Source: Dysgonomonas gadei ATCC BAA-286
GTDB taxonomy: Bacteria; Bacteroidota; Bacteroidia; Bacteroidales; Dysgonomonadaceae
Direction of reading: 5' to 3'
Assembly (NCBI RefSeq): GCF_000213555.1
Contig: NZ_GL891981.1
Coordinates: 172,821 to 236,820 of the forward strand
Length of the DNA: 64,000 bases
Shown piece by piece: positions 8,089 through 18,013 of this stretch. How positions within the stretch are numbered: the stretch's first letter is position 1; each line of letters begins with the position of its first letter. The translations under genes and the position numbers were made by a program. Below the pieces are notes generated by a model. The model ran no database searches and was not told the DNA's origin. It saw only the letters and a program-made list of their open reading frames with translations.

Positions 8089-11000
8089 ATGTTAGAATTG
8101 AGAAAAATAAAATTATTACTATTGTTAAATGTCTTTACAATACTACTTTCTGCACAAACAAATGAAGAGTTTGTCATCAAAGGACGTGTTACTGATGCTA
8201 CAGGCTTGGAGCTTCCGGGGGTTACTGTTCAGATTAAAGGTAATCTCCGGACCGGTACACTGACGAATGAAGATGGTTATTATTCCATTTCAGCACAGAG
8301 AAATGAAACTATAGTCTTTTCCTTTTTGGGATTCGAGACACATGAAGCAAAAGTATTGACAAATGCACCTATAAATGTAGTGCTGAAAGAACAGGCTACA
8401 GAATTGGACGAAGTAGTTATCACTTCATTAAATATTCCCCGTGAAAAGAAAGCGCTCGGCTATGCTGTTCAGGGAGTATCCGGGCAGGCATTGGAAACAA
8501 GGCCTACCAATGCTTTGAGCGCATTGTCGGGTAAGATAGCCGGATTACAGGTTATTTCCAGCGGAGGGAACATGGGCGGATCGTCCAGGGTGACTTTGCG
8601 GGGTATAAACTCTATTACGGGAAACAATCAGCCATTATACATAATAGATGGCGTGCCGTTAGACAATACAGACATGAATACATCTGCTACTATAAATGGT
8701 AGTGCAGGAAAAGATGTGGGTAGCACAATTCAGGATATCAACCCTGACGACATCGCGGACATCAGTGTGCTGAAAGGCCCGTCGGCAGCAGCCCTTTACG
8801 GCACACGTGCGGCTAACGGGGTAATTCTCATCACTACAAAAAAAGGAAATAGGAACGATGACCGTATAGATATACAGGTGAATACCGGTATTGAGTTCGA
8901 AAAAGTAGTCAGGCTCCCTGAGCGCCAGAAACTATATGGTGGGGGATACAGTACTACTTTCCAAAAGGCTACTATCGACGGAAAGGAATATAATATAGTG
9001 GATTACGCGGCTGATGAAAGTTGGGGCCCAAAACTGGACGGAACACCTGTATTACACTGGTACAACCTCGATCCTGAATATACAGCCGATTATTTGAACC
9101 CGCAACCATGGGTTTATCCAAAGCACGATGTAGAGGACTATTTCCGTACAGGGGTATCGAATACAAATAATATTGCCCTGTCAAAGAATACAGCAACAGG
9201 TACTTTTCGTATATCAGTTACAAACAAGAATGTAAAAGGGACTATCCCGAACTCATCTTTAGGACGTAACTCTATAAATCTATCGGGTAGTACCAAAGGC
9301 TCCCTTGTATCATTCTTCGGAAACATAAATTATATAAACAATAAATCGACAGGACGTCCATGGACAGGAGCTTCGAACCGTAATATCATACTTGAAGCAT
9401 ACCAATGGGGACAAGTACAGGTAGACTATCAAAAGTTGAAAGAATATAAAAGAGCAGATGGGACACCCCGTGCATGGAACAGGACAAGCTGGGAGAATAC
9501 TGCTGCCGGAGAAAAAACCAAATATATCGATAACCCCTACTGGTCGGCATATGAAAGTTATCTGAAAGAAAACAGAGATCGCTTTTACGGAAATGTAGGT
9601 TTTACACTAACCCCTACAACATGGTTGAACCTGACAGGACGAATCAATGGCGATGTATACCAATACAATTCTCAAGACAGGATAGCTTACTACTCCCGTT
9701 CACAATCTCAATATCAGGAGTATTCGCAGAAGTTCGATGAGTTTAACTATGAGTTTCTGGCTACAACTAACAACCGCTGGGGAGATCACTCACTGGTAGC
9801 AAATGCCGGAGCTAACTATATGAGACGCAACAGACGCGTAAGCGATATTCAAACTTCGGGAGGACTTGCCATCCCTGAATATTACAGTCTGAAAAATGCA
9901 GCTTCTATTGTTGTGAACCCAGCAACCGGATTGTACAAGAAAGCCATATCGTCAATCTACGGTAGCTTCTCTTACGGATGGAAAAGCATGTTGTATCTGG
10001 ACGGAACATTGCGTAACGACTGGTCATCAACATTACCCGAAGATAACAACTCGTTCCTTTATCCATCCATTACATCGTCTTTCATCCTGACCGAGTTACC
10101 AACCCTGAAAGAGCAAAGCTGGCTGTCATTCGCTAAAGTGCGTTTAGGCTGGGCACAGGTAGGTAACGATACAGACCCTTATCAACTGTACAAGACCTAC
10201 GAAGCCCTGAATTCATTCAATGGTAATATAGCTTACACACTGCCAGAGACGCTGAACAATCCTGAGTTGAAGCCGGAAATAACATCCTCGTGGGAAGCGG
10301 GATTGCAATTGCAACTGTTCAACAACCTGTTAGGAATTGATGTTACATATTATGACAATAATAGCCGCAACCAAATCATTCCATTACCAACTTCCGATGC
10401 ATTCGGTTACAATTACAAACTGATCAATGCCGGAAAGATTAACAACAAGGGCATTGAGGCTACATTGACAGTGAACCCCATAAGACAGAAAAACTGGGAC
10501 TGGACAGCGATTGCAAACTTCTCTAAGAATAGCAATAAGATTATCAAACTATCTGATGCTGTAAATACGCTACAGTTGAGCAACACTCTAGTATCATTAG
10601 TAGCCAAAGAAGGAGACAGCTACGGACAGATAATGGGATATGACTTTGTGTATGCTCCAGACGGGCAAAAAGTAGTGAACAAAGATGGTGTGTACACACG
10701 TACAGACCAGCTTGTTCCACTAGGAAGCGTCTTACCTGACTTCTTGTGGAGTTTCCAGAATCAGCTAAGATATAAAGACTTCACGTTTGGTTTCCTTATC
10801 GACTCGCGAGTTGGAGGTAAGTTCTTCTCCCAAACCTACAAAGTGGGTATGTATTCCGGTATACTGGAATCTACAGCTGCCAATAATATCCGCGAGACAG
10901 GTACTGTCCTTGATGGCGTTACAGGAGATGTCGTATTCAATGCCGATGGTACATATAGCGTAAGCAATACAGCTCAGAACTCTAAGAACATAACCGCTCA

Positions 11001-11286
11001 GGCGTGGGCACAAAACCAATACAATGGGCCTACAGCCTATACCGTATTTGATGCGACATTCATCAAACTGCGAGAACTGACATTCGGCTACACATTCAAA
11101 CTCCCGAAATGGAGAATCGAGAGCGTCAGCGTAACAGCCTATGCCCGCAATCTGTGGAACATCTACACGAAGAGCAAAGACATAGACCCGGAACTGACAA
11201 ATAGTAGTGGTAATGTACAGGGTATAGAAGGAGGGAACATCCCTACTCCGGTAACATACGGTCTAAACCTTGGCTTCAAATTTTAA
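8089..11286 (+). CDS. SusC/RagA family TonB-linked outer-membrane transporter
   Basis: The protein has 1065 residues. A signal peptide ends near L-L-S-A-Q (about residue 24). A carboxypeptidase-regulatory-like domain follows (IKGRVTDATGLELPGVTV, about 30-110). The TonB-box-like segment ELDEVVITSL leads to a plug domain with RGINSITGNNQPLYIIDGVP and ADISVLKGPSAAALYGTRAA, and the rest is the beta-barrel ending in G-L-N-L-G-F-K-F. SusC proteins pull a bound ligand through the outer membrane using TonB energy. The partner SusD lipoprotein follows after about 107 bases. The operon carries no glycosidase. Its later genes are thiol and Fe-S redox proteins, so the cargo may not be a polysaccharide (inference). 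Confidence 0.95.
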   Translation: MLELRKIKLLLLLNVFTILLSAQTNEEFVIKGRVTDATGLELPGVTVQIKGNLRTGTLTNEDGYYSISAQRNETIVFSFLGFETHEAKVLTNAPINVVLKEQATELDEVVITSLNIPREKKALGYAVQGVSGQALETRPTNALSALSGKIAGLQVISSGGNMGGSSRVTLRGINSITGNNQPLYIIDGVPLDNTDMNTSATINGSAGKDVGSTIQDINPDDIADISVLKGPSAAALYGTRAANGVILITTKKGNRNDDRIDIQVNTGIEFEKVVRLPERQKLYGGGYSTTFQKATIDGKEYNIVDYAADESWGPKLDGTPVLHWYNLDPEYTADYLNPQPWVYPKHDVEDYFRTGVSNTNNIALSKNTATGTFRISVTNKNVKGTIPNSSLGRNSINLSGSTKGSLVSFFGNINYINNKSTGRPWTGASNRNIILEAYQWGQVQVDYQKLKEYKRADGTPRAWNRTSWENTAAGEKTKYIDNPYWSAYESYLKENRDRFYGNVGFTLTPTTWLNLTGRINGDVYQYNSQDRIAYYSRSQSQYQEYSQKFDEFNYEFLATTNNRWGDHSLVANAGANYMRRNRRVSDIQTSGGLAIPEYYSLKNAASIVVNPATGLYKKAISSIYGSFSYGWKSMLYLDGTLRNDWSSTLPEDNNSFLYPSITSSFILTELPTLKEQSWLSFAKVRLGWAQVGNDTDPYQLYKTYEALNSFNGNIAYTLPETLNNPELKPEITSSWEAGLQLQLFNNLLGIDVTYYDNNSRNQIIPLPTSDAFGYNYKLINAGKINNKGIEATLTVNPIRQKNWDWTAIANFSKNSNKIIKLSDAVNTLQLSNTLVSLVAKEGDSYGQIMGYDFVYAPDGQKVVNKDGVYTRTDQLVPLGSVLPDFLWSFQNQLRYKDFTFGFLIDSRVGGKFFSQTYKVGMYSGILESTAANNIRETGTVLDGVTGDVVFNADGTYSVSNTAQNSKNITAQAWAQNQYNGPTAYTVFDATFIKLRELTFGYTFKLPKWRIESVSVTAYARNLWNIYTKSKDIDPELTNSSGNVQGIEGGNIPTPVTYGLNLGFKF

Positions 11287-11393
11287 GGTCACAGACCTGT
11301 TTATTACTTTACTAAGTTCAAATGCAACAGAAAATTATGTTAGAACAATGTATCATTAAACGCTCTGTTTTAGTTAAAAAAAATAAACCGATT

Positions 11394-12935
11394 ATGAAAA
11401 TAAATAAGCTATATATACTAGGTGCTTTCACATCATTGTTATTATCCGCTTCTTGCGTAGATGATATCAATGTAGACCCCAACCGCCCATCATCTGTGCC
11501 TACTACATCTTTGATCACTTCTTCCGAGAAATTACTGGTAGATAACCTGCGCAGCGAACAAGTATCATTGAGAGGCTCAATGCTGTTTGTGCAGTATTTT
11601 GCACAGAACACCTATACAACGCAGTCCCGATACGATATTCCGTTTACCTACTCGGACGATTATTGGAAAGGGCTCTATAAAACATTGAACAATCTGGAAG
11701 AAATAATAAGACTCAATACCGACCCTACCACAAAAGACGTTGCCGCTGCAAACGGTGTAGGGCGTAATGTAACCCAGATAGCTATCAGCCGTGTACTCAA
11801 GAGCTATGCATTCTATGCATTGACTGACGTATTCGGAAATATACCTTATCAGTCTTATGGCAACAAGGACGCCGATTTTCAGGCGCTGCAACAGAACCCT
11901 GAAAATATAACTCCTGCATATGCCCCACAGGAAAAGATTTATACCGACCTGCTGAATGAGCTAAAAGCTGCCGGAGACACGCTTATCAAATATCAGAACG
12001 AAACCACATTTGGTAACGCTGACATTATTTATGCAGGCAGCAATGCAAAATGGGGAAAGTTCGCCAATTCGCTCCGGTTGCGTCTCGCCACCCGCCTGAA
12101 AGTAAAGAACAATGCGTTGTACAAATCCCATTTCGAAGATGCATTGAACAAAGGCGTATTTACCAGCAATCTGGAGAATGCCGTATTCAAGTACTCAGGT
12201 GCATCGCCGAACGAAGCTCCTCTCTACAGGGCAACTGTAACAGCTAACCGAAAAGACTTTGCCGTATCCCATGTACTTGTCGACCTGCTAAAAGGCAGCA
12301 ACCCTGCACTCCCTGTAGCCGACCCTCGTTTATCAGCATATGCATTGCCTGCGACCAATACGAAAACTTATGTCGGGCTTCCATACGGACTGGCAAACGA
12401 TCAGGCGGGAAAATTCTCTGCTGACGACGTCAGTTTGCCGGGAGCAACGGTCAATGCTGCAAACTATGGCGAAGTACTAATGGAATACGCCGAAGTAGCT
12501 TTCCTTACATCAGAATACAACAACTGGAGCCAAATCGACTATGAAGCCGGAATACGCGCTTCCCTCGAGAAGTGGGGTGTAGCAAGCGATAAGGCTGGAG
12601 TCTATCTGCAAGAAGTGCCTGCGGCTAACCAAAAGAATGTACTAACCCAGAAATACATCGCACTATACATGCAGGGACTGGAAGCATGGAGTGAATATCG
12701 TCGCACAGGATATCCTGACTTCCTCATACAAGAAGGCGATGTCGTATTCCAAGGCGAGATAGAAGACGTAGCCGTGACATATCGCTTCGATCCTCTCTTT
12801 GGTGATGGTACTGTTCCAAGCCGTTTGTATTATCCTACTAAAGAACAAAACGTAAACAAGGCTAGTTATCAGCAAGCATTATCTGTACAGGGTAATGACA
12901 AAATAGAAACAAAGCCATGGATATTTAGAAACTAG
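11394..12935 (+). CDS. SusD/RagB family outer-membrane lipoprotein (SusD-like_2 type)
   Basis: The protein has 513 residues from the ATG at 11394, chosen because it gives a clean lipoprotein signal peptide (LLLSASC, Cys21); a longer in-frame start at 11322 adds 24 charged residues before it. Helical SusD features include the TPR-like SRVLKSYAFYALTDVFGNIPY region and WGKFANSLRLRLATRLK, and the family pattern fits the SusD-like_2 group (PF12771). It caps the SusC barrel and helps bind the ligand at the cell surface. It ends with K-P-W-I-F-R-N, and the TlpA-like gene starts about 120 bases later. Confidence 0.92.
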   Translation: MKINKLYILGAFTSLLLSASCVDDINVDPNRPSSVPTTSLITSSEKLLVDNLRSEQVSLRGSMLFVQYFAQNTYTTQSRYDIPFTYSDDYWKGLYKTLNNLEEIIRLNTDPTTKDVAAANGVGRNVTQIAISRVLKSYAFYALTDVFGNIPYQSYGNKDADFQALQQNPENITPAYAPQEKIYTDLLNELKAAGDTLIKYQNETTFGNADIIYAGSNAKWGKFANSLRLRLATRLKVKNNALYKSHFEDALNKGVFTSNLENAVFKYSGASPNEAPLYRATVTANRKDFAVSHVLVDLLKGSNPALPVADPRLSAYALPATNTKTYVGLPYGLANDQAGKFSADDVSLPGATVNAANYGEVLMEYAEVAFLTSEYNNWSQIDYEAGIRASLEKWGVASDKAGVYLQEVPAANQKNVLTQKYIALYMQGLEAWSEYRRTGYPDFLIQEGDVVFQGEIEDVAVTYRFDPLFGDGTVPSRLYYPTKEQNVNKASYQQALSVQGNDKIETKPWIFRN

Positions 12936-13055
12936 TATGTATTTTTGTCCTGATACATTCTTTGTCATTGTCACGAAAACGTGGTGTAATTACTCCCATA
13001 AGATCTACCGCAAATTCAGACAAGGCAAAGATGGTCAGGACTAATTTTTTAGCGT

Positions 13056-14288
13056 ATGAAGAAATATATAATAGCAAGCCTGGCCGGGCTCATCTCTCTG
13101 GCCTCATGCAACAAGGTAGTAAACAACAAACTGACCGATGGCAAATGGCGCGGCGAGTTCTCTGTATTTGATCAGAAACTCCCGTTCCTCTTCGATGTAG
13201 CAAATGCCGCTACAGATTCGGCTACAGTATACCTGATTAACGGAGCTGAACGCGTACCACTCAAGGGTGTCCGCTATTCTTCAGATACAGTAATCATACC
13301 CATCGAAGCTTATGATGCTGAATTAAGAGGTGTTGTCAGTGATGGGAAATTCGACGGACGATTTATAAAACTCTTTGTCGAAGGTGGCGATGAAGGAGTG
13401 CCTTTCTCCGCGGCGAAAACCGATGCTCCCCGATTCGAAAAAGCAACTGCTCCGGCGACAGCCTCTCTTGCCGGAAAATGGGATATCCAATTTATAAGCC
13501 AGAAAGGCGACACGGCTCGCAATGTCGGCATCTTCAATCAGGACGGAGATATCCTTACGGGTTCCATCCTTACCAATGCCGGAGACCTTCGCTATCTTGA
13601 AGGGGCGTTGACTAACGATGGCTTCCAATTCTCGGCCTTTGCCGGGTTAAGTCCCTACCTGATCAAGGGTAAGTTTGAAGGCAACGACAATTTCACCGGA
13701 GAGTTTTACACCACAAGAGGTGTAACTAAGCTCATTGGTAAACGTAATGCTGAGGCGGCACTCGCCGACCCATACAGTCTTGCGTATATGAAAAAAGGTT
13801 TCGACCGTCTCGACTTTACCTTCCCCGATATCGAAGGAAACAACGTCTCGTTATCCGATCCTAAATTCAAAGACAAAGTGGTCATTATCTCAATACTTGG
13901 CAGCTGGTGTCCCAATTGCCTCGACGAGATGGAATATCTTTCACCTTGGTATAAAGAAAACAAAGATCGCGGCGTGGAGATCATAGGTTTGTCCTTTGAG
14001 CGGAAAGACGATCCCGAATACGTAAAGACCGTTCTTTCGCGTTTGGTAAAACGCTATGATACCACATATGATATCTTATTCGCAGGCAAGCTGGGTGATG
14101 ATGCAACGGCCAAAGCCCTGCCTCAGGTAAGCAAAATAATGGGCTACCCTACTACCATTTTTATCGACAAGAAGGGCAAAGTCCGCAAGATACATACCGG
14201 CTTTAACGGGCCGGCTACAGGGTTGTTTTACGAAGAGTTCAAACAAGACTTCAACAAAGTAATAGACGAACTCCTCGCAGAAAAATAA
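13056..14288 (+). CDS. TlpA-like thioredoxin-fold lipoprotein
   Basis: The protein has 410 residues. A lipobox ends at Cys18 (S-L-A-S-C). The first ~235 residues are a beta-rich region with a repeated pattern that also appears in DUF4369-type or similar N-terminal domains of Bacteroidota TlpA proteins. Residues from about 250 form a TlpA/AhpC-TSA thioredoxin domain with the active-site motif WCPNC (Cys285 and Cys288) and the cis-Pro region GYPTTIFIDKKG. It probably acts as a periplasmic or membrane-attached thiol-disulfide reductase. It sits third in the SusCD operon, with the Fe-S protein beginning 12 bases after its stop. Confidence 0.9.
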   Translation: MKKYIIASLAGLISLASCNKVVNNKLTDGKWRGEFSVFDQKLPFLFDVANAATDSATVYLINGAERVPLKGVRYSSDTVIIPIEAYDAELRGVVSDGKFDGRFIKLFVEGGDEGVPFSAAKTDAPRFEKATAPATASLAGKWDIQFISQKGDTARNVGIFNQDGDILTGSILTNAGDLRYLEGALTNDGFQFSAFAGLSPYLIKGKFEGNDNFTGEFYTTRGVTKLIGKRNAEAALADPYSLAYMKKGFDRLDFTFPDIEGNNVSLSDPKFKDKVVIISILGSWCPNCLDEMEYLSPWYKENKDRGVEIIGLSFERKDDPEYVKTVLSRLVKRYDTTYDILFAGKLGDDATAKALPQVSKIMGYPTTIFIDKKGKVRKIHTGFNGPATGLFYEEFKQDFNKVIDELLAEK

Positions 14289-14299
14289 TCATCCCTGTC

Positions 14300-15343
14300 A
14301 TGGACAAACTCAGGAAAGCACATGTGTTTTACTTTTCGGGTACAGGTAATGCCCGACGAGTAGCATTGTGGTTTTCTGAGTTTGCAGCTAAAAGCAATAT
14401 CGATTGTCGGCTTACAGATATCACAAAAGCCGACACTCATCTGCAGGAGCCGGAAGCGGAGACTTTGATTGTAATCATATCGCCCATCCACGGCTTTAAT
14501 TATCCCAAAATAACCCTCGATTTCATCCGCCGTTTTCCAAAAGGAGAAAACAAAGTGGTGTTGATGAATACCAGAGCCGGACTTCGAATCGGCCGTTTCG
14601 TTACTCCCGGTCTTACAGGGATAGCCTTTATGGTTTCCTCCTTCATCCTTAAGCAAAAAGGATACCATATCACAGGGCAAATTCCTTTTGATATGCCTTC
14701 AAACTGGCTATCCATTCATCCGGCATTGAGTGACAAATCGGTAAAGTTTCTGCATCAGAAAAATTATGTCCGCCTCGAGAAGCACTGCCAAAGGATATTA
14801 TCCGGTAAACCAGACTTTGCATCCGATAAGGACATCGTGCAGGATGCTCTTATATCTCCTGTTGCATTGGCTTATTACCTTGTCGGACGGTTTGCCCTCG
14901 CAAAATCATTCTACGCTTCTCCCGCTTGCGATAACTGCGGCTTATGTATAAAGAAATGCCCGGTGAAGGCAATCGAAAATATAAAAAGTCATCCCTTTTG
15001 GACATCTAGGTGCGAAAGCTGTATGAAATGTATGAACGAATGCCCCAAGAAAGCAATTGAAACCGCGCACGGATTGTTTCTGATTGTCTCATTGGCTGCA
15101 TCATTTGCTTCATCTTATCTTATACACCATTTTATATCAAACGATATCCAATCCGGCTTTATAAAATCAGCCGTTTTCACATCTGTCTTCATGTTGTTAC
15201 TGTTCGCCCTGTATAGATTACAGCATCTTCTGCTCAGGATAAAATGGATTGGAAAACTTATTTCATATTCCTCATTAACCCGTTATAGATTCTGGGGACG
15301 GTACAAATCTATCCCTGATAATAAATGGAAGGATAACGAATAA
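14300..15343 (+). CDS. EFR1-type flavodoxin-like/ferredoxin protein with C-terminal membrane helices
   Basis: The protein has 347 residues. An N-terminal flavodoxin-like domain starts with VFYFSGTGNARRVA, where SGTGN is the FMN phosphate loop. Two [4Fe-4S] motifs follow: Cys210, 213, 216, 220 and Cys238, 241, 244, 248, each ending in C-P-x-K-A-I. Two hydrophobic helices (about 258-280 and 288-308) tether it to the inner membrane, and the tail is basic. It resembles EFR1-family ferredoxins, with the helices an addition. It may feed electrons through the membrane toward the TlpA-like protein encoded just upstream, which would link cytosolic reductant to the transported ligand (inference). Confidence 0.88.
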   Translation: MDKLRKAHVFYFSGTGNARRVALWFSEFAAKSNIDCRLTDITKADTHLQEPEAETLIVIISPIHGFNYPKITLDFIRRFPKGENKVVLMNTRAGLRIGRFVTPGLTGIAFMVSSFILKQKGYHITGQIPFDMPSNWLSIHPALSDKSVKFLHQKNYVRLEKHCQRILSGKPDFASDKDIVQDALISPVALAYYLVGRFALAKSFYASPACDNCGLCIKKCPVKAIENIKSHPFWTSRCESCMKCMNECPKKAIETAHGLFLIVSLAASFASSYLIHHFISNDIQSGFIKSAVFTSVFMLLLFALYRLQHLLLRIKWIGKLISYSSLTRYRFWGRYKSIPDNKWKDNE

Positions 15344-15587
15344 AAAAGGTAACAAAAGTAACAGTATTTTTAGTAAACAGTCATCAACTTATAATATGTA
15401 AAAACTTTGCGCCTTTGCGTGAAACAAAATAAAGGGTAACTGCCCGTAGGGCGAAGTAACTTGTAACTGCTTTTACATATAGATAAATGAATCCTGGAAT
15501 GATAAAAATAAAGTATTCTGCACTATGATTTCGAAATAAATATCTAATTTTGAACCCATATATTTTTATTATTAACCGGTATCTTCA
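15344..15587. other. Intergenic region with short-period repeats and a promoter
   Basis: It starts with an AAGGTAACA/AAAGTAACA doublet (15347-15364), continues with a GCCC-GTA-GGGC mini-hairpin (15442-15452) flanked by GTAAC-type words, and ends with a promoter -7 box at 15545. No gene is seen. The doublet recurs at 54832 and 54941. Confidence 0.5.
15545..15552 (+). promoter_or_regulatory. -7 promoter box before the 217-residue secreted protein
   Basis: TAATTTTG is an exact TAnnTTTG match 35 bases before the ATG at 15588. The -33 box is not evident. Confidence 0.5.
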
Positions 15588-16241
15588 ATGAAAAAACAGC
15601 TTTTGCTCATCCTCCTGTTAGCAGTATACTCTAATCTGTCGGCCAGTGTATATACTCCTGATAAGTTACTATATAATGGGAAAGAATACAGTATTGTAGA
15701 AAGTAAATTCTTATCACATTTCTTTGTTAACAAAGCGGATCATACCGAAACTACTTTTGATAGCGAAGTTTTTGTGTCTACCGGGATGAGACAGGGTTAT
15801 ATAGGAACATTCCAGATCGAGAACAACCAGCTTTATGTGACGGCAATACAGAAATATTATATGGAAGATATGCAAATAAAAAGGGAGAACGCATATGCTT
15901 CACTGTTTCCAAATACAACCCGGACAAAAGCAGGATGGGTGTCGGGTCTGATGCTTGCAGGAGAAATCCCCGAAGAGGGTATTAAGAACGGAGATTCCCC
16001 CAAAAACTATATACTTCTGGAAATAAAAGACGGAACCATTATTAAGGAACGAAAACTAAACAAAAAAGAACTGAACAACTTTAAGAAAAAACAATACCAG
16101 TCTTTCAAAAACACAGAAGAATACAATACGGTTTTCAACCAACTTAAGGCACAGGCTCCTGACTATGTTTCCGATAAATCAATAGATGAAGCAATAAAAC
16201 AATTCATATTGAAACATTCCGGCAAAATATTGACGGATTAA
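15588..16241 (+). CDS. Secreted protein of unknown function
   Basis: The 217-residue protein has a clear signal peptide (KKQLLLILLLAVYSNLSA, cleavage near residue 20) and no lipobox. The mature part is rich in Tyr, Lys and Asn. An N-terminal beta-rich segment (LLYNGKEYSIVESKF, GYIGTFQIENNQLYVTAI) precedes a lysine-rich, helical C-terminal half. I do not recognise the family. It has its own promoter box, is monocistronic, and lies between the SusCD operon and guaB. Confidence 0.75.
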   Translation: MKKQLLLILLLAVYSNLSASVYTPDKLLYNGKEYSIVESKFLSHFFVNKADHTETTFDSEVFVSTGMRQGYIGTFQIENNQLYVTAIQKYYMEDMQIKRENAYASLFPNTTRTKAGWVSGLMLAGEIPEEGIKNGDSPKNYILLEIKDGTIIKERKLNKKELNNFKKKQYQSFKNTEEYNTVFNQLKAQAPDYVSDKSIDEAIKQFILKHSGKILTD

Positions 16242-16353
16242 CAAATCAGGCTGAATTAACGCTTAATTGTTAAATTTTTAACTGATTCTAAAAACTTTTG
16301 GCAAATCCACATCTTTTTTAATCAAAAAGAAACTCTGTTTGGCAAAAAATGAC

Positions 16354-16361
16354 TATATTTG
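16354..16361 (+). promoter_or_regulatory. -7 promoter box of guaB
   Basis: TATATTTG is an exact match to TAnnTTTG, 32 bases before the guaB ATG. A TTTGG word sits only 12 bases upstream, closer than the usual -33 spacing, so that part is uncertain. Confidence 0.6.
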
Positions 16362-16392
16362 CACGCAATAAATTTCAAAAGCTCTTTTATAT

Positions 16393-17868
16393 ATGTCTTT
16401 TATTGCAGATAAAGTAGTCATGGATGGATTGACATTCGACGATGTATTGTTGATCCCCGCATATTCAGAAGTTCTCCCACGCGAAGTCGATCTCTCGACA
16501 AGTTTCTCACGCAATATCAAATTAAATATCCCAATCGTTTCGGCAGCTATGGACACAGTCACAGAGGCTAAACTGGCTATTGCGATTGCCCGTGAAGGGG
16601 GTATTGGCGTTATACACAAAAATATGTCGATCGAAGCCCAGGCCCAACAGGTAAGATTCGTAAAGCGTGCCGAAAATGGTATGATATCGAATCCTGTAAG
16701 CATTCTTCGGGACAAAACAGTAGGTCAGGCGTTGGCTATGATGGCCGAATTCAAAATCGGAGGTATCCCTGTTGTGGATGCCAATAATTATCTTGTGGGT
16801 ATTGTTACCAATCGCGACCTGCGTTTCCGTCGCGATATGAACCAGTTGATAGATGATGTGATGACCAAAGACAGGATTATCACTACACGCCAAAGCACCG
16901 ATCTGGAAGCTGCGGCAGACATTCTGCAACAACACAAAATAGAGAAACTGCCTGTAGTAGATTCCGAAAACAGACTGATCGGACTGATTACATACAAAGA
17001 CATAACTAAAGCTAAAGATAAACCGTTCGCATGCAAAGACGAACACGGGCGTTTGCGTGTCGCTGCCGGAGTGGGCGTGACATATGATACGCTCGACCGT
17101 GTAGCAGCATTGGTCGAAGCGGGAGTAGACGCCATTGTTATAGACACCGCGCACGGACACTCGAAAGGGGTAGCCGATATGCTGAAAAGAGTAAAAACAG
17201 CCTATCCCGGCATAGACGTAGTAGTGGGCAACATCGCCACTGGCGAAGCAGCCAGATATCTGGTAGATGCAGGAGCAGATGCTGTGAAAGTCGGTATTGG
17301 CCCGGGTTCTATCTGTACTACACGTGTAGTAGCAGGAATCGGTGTTCCACAGCTATCAGCTATCTACGATGTTGCTAAAGCGCTGAAAGGAACAGGTATT
17401 CCGTTGATTGCCGACGGAGGTCTGCGTTATTCGGGAGATATAGTGAAAGCTTTGGCTGCCGGAGGTTATTCGGTAATGATGGGCTCGTTACTTGCCGGAG
17501 TGGAAGAGTCTCCAGGCGAAACTATCATATTCAACGGACGTAAATTCAAATCGTACCGTGGAATGGGCTCTCTCGAAGCAATGGAAAAAGGCTCGAAAGA
17601 CCGCTATTTCCAGGATATGGAAGCCGATATAAAGAAACTTGTACCTGAAGGTATTGCTGCCCGTGTGCCATTCAAAGGCTCATTGTTCGAAGTTGTTTAC
17701 CAGATGACTGGCGGTTTACGCGCAGGGATGGGTTATTGTGGAGCTAATAACATAGACGCGCTGCATAACGCTAAATTTACGCGCATCACAAATGCCGGAG
17801 TAGCTGAAAGCCATCCGCACGATGTGGCGATAACAAGCGAAGCGCCTAATTATAGCCGCGGAGAATAA
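16393..17868 (+). CDS. guaB: Inosine-5'-monophosphate dehydrogenase
   Basis: The protein has 491 residues, the normal length. It converts IMP to XMP with NAD+, the first committed step of GMP synthesis, in the cytosol. The barrel opens with LTFDDVLLIPAYSEVLP. Two CBS domains sit at about 95-205. The catalytic loop GIGPGSICTTR carries the active Cys, and the flap contains the conserved SYRGMGSLEAM motif. It has its own promoter box and terminator, so it is probably a single-gene unit. Confidence 0.98.
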   Translation: MSFIADKVVMDGLTFDDVLLIPAYSEVLPREVDLSTSFSRNIKLNIPIVSAAMDTVTEAKLAIAIAREGGIGVIHKNMSIEAQAQQVRFVKRAENGMISNPVSILRDKTVGQALAMMAEFKIGGIPVVDANNYLVGIVTNRDLRFRRDMNQLIDDVMTKDRIITTRQSTDLEAAADILQQHKIEKLPVVDSENRLIGLITYKDITKAKDKPFACKDEHGRLRVAAGVGVTYDTLDRVAALVEAGVDAIVIDTAHGHSKGVADMLKRVKTAYPGIDVVVGNIATGEAARYLVDAGADAVKVGIGPGSICTTRVVAGIGVPQLSAIYDVAKALKGTGIPLIADGGLRYSGDIVKALAAGGYSVMMGSLLAGVEESPGETIIFNGRKFKSYRGMGSLEAMEKGSKDRYFQDMEADIKKLVPEGIAARVPFKGSLFEVVYQMTGGLRAGMGYCGANNIDALHNAKFTRITNAGVAESHPHDVAITSEAPNYSRGE

Positions 17869-17901
17869 ATTCGATCGCATAAATTCTGAAATAAATTAAG
17901 G

Positions 17902-17933
17902 CTCTGTATGTTCAAAAAACATACAGAGTTTTT
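17902..17933 (+). terminator. Intrinsic terminator of guaB
   Basis: CTCTGTATGTT (17902-17912) pairs perfectly with AACATACAGAG (17918-17928) around a 5-base loop and is followed by TTTTTATTTT. It starts 34 bases after the guaB stop. Confidence 0.9.
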
Positions 17934-17974
17934 ATTTTAGAATATTTTAAAACATTATAAGCCTATATTTCTTG

Positions 17975-17982
17975 TATCTTTG
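17975..17982 (+). promoter_or_regulatory. -7 promoter box of the PPIase operon
   Basis: TATCTTTG matches TAnnTTTG and lies 31 bases before the ATG at 18014, just after the guaB terminator. Confidence 0.55.
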
Positions 17983-18013
17983 TCTCTGGTTTATTATTAC
18001 ATAGCTTACTTAT

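Noticed and set aside
7878..8180. Minus-strand open frame of 100 codons upstream of susC
   Set aside because: It overlaps the susC start and promoter and shows no conserved domain or signal peptide.
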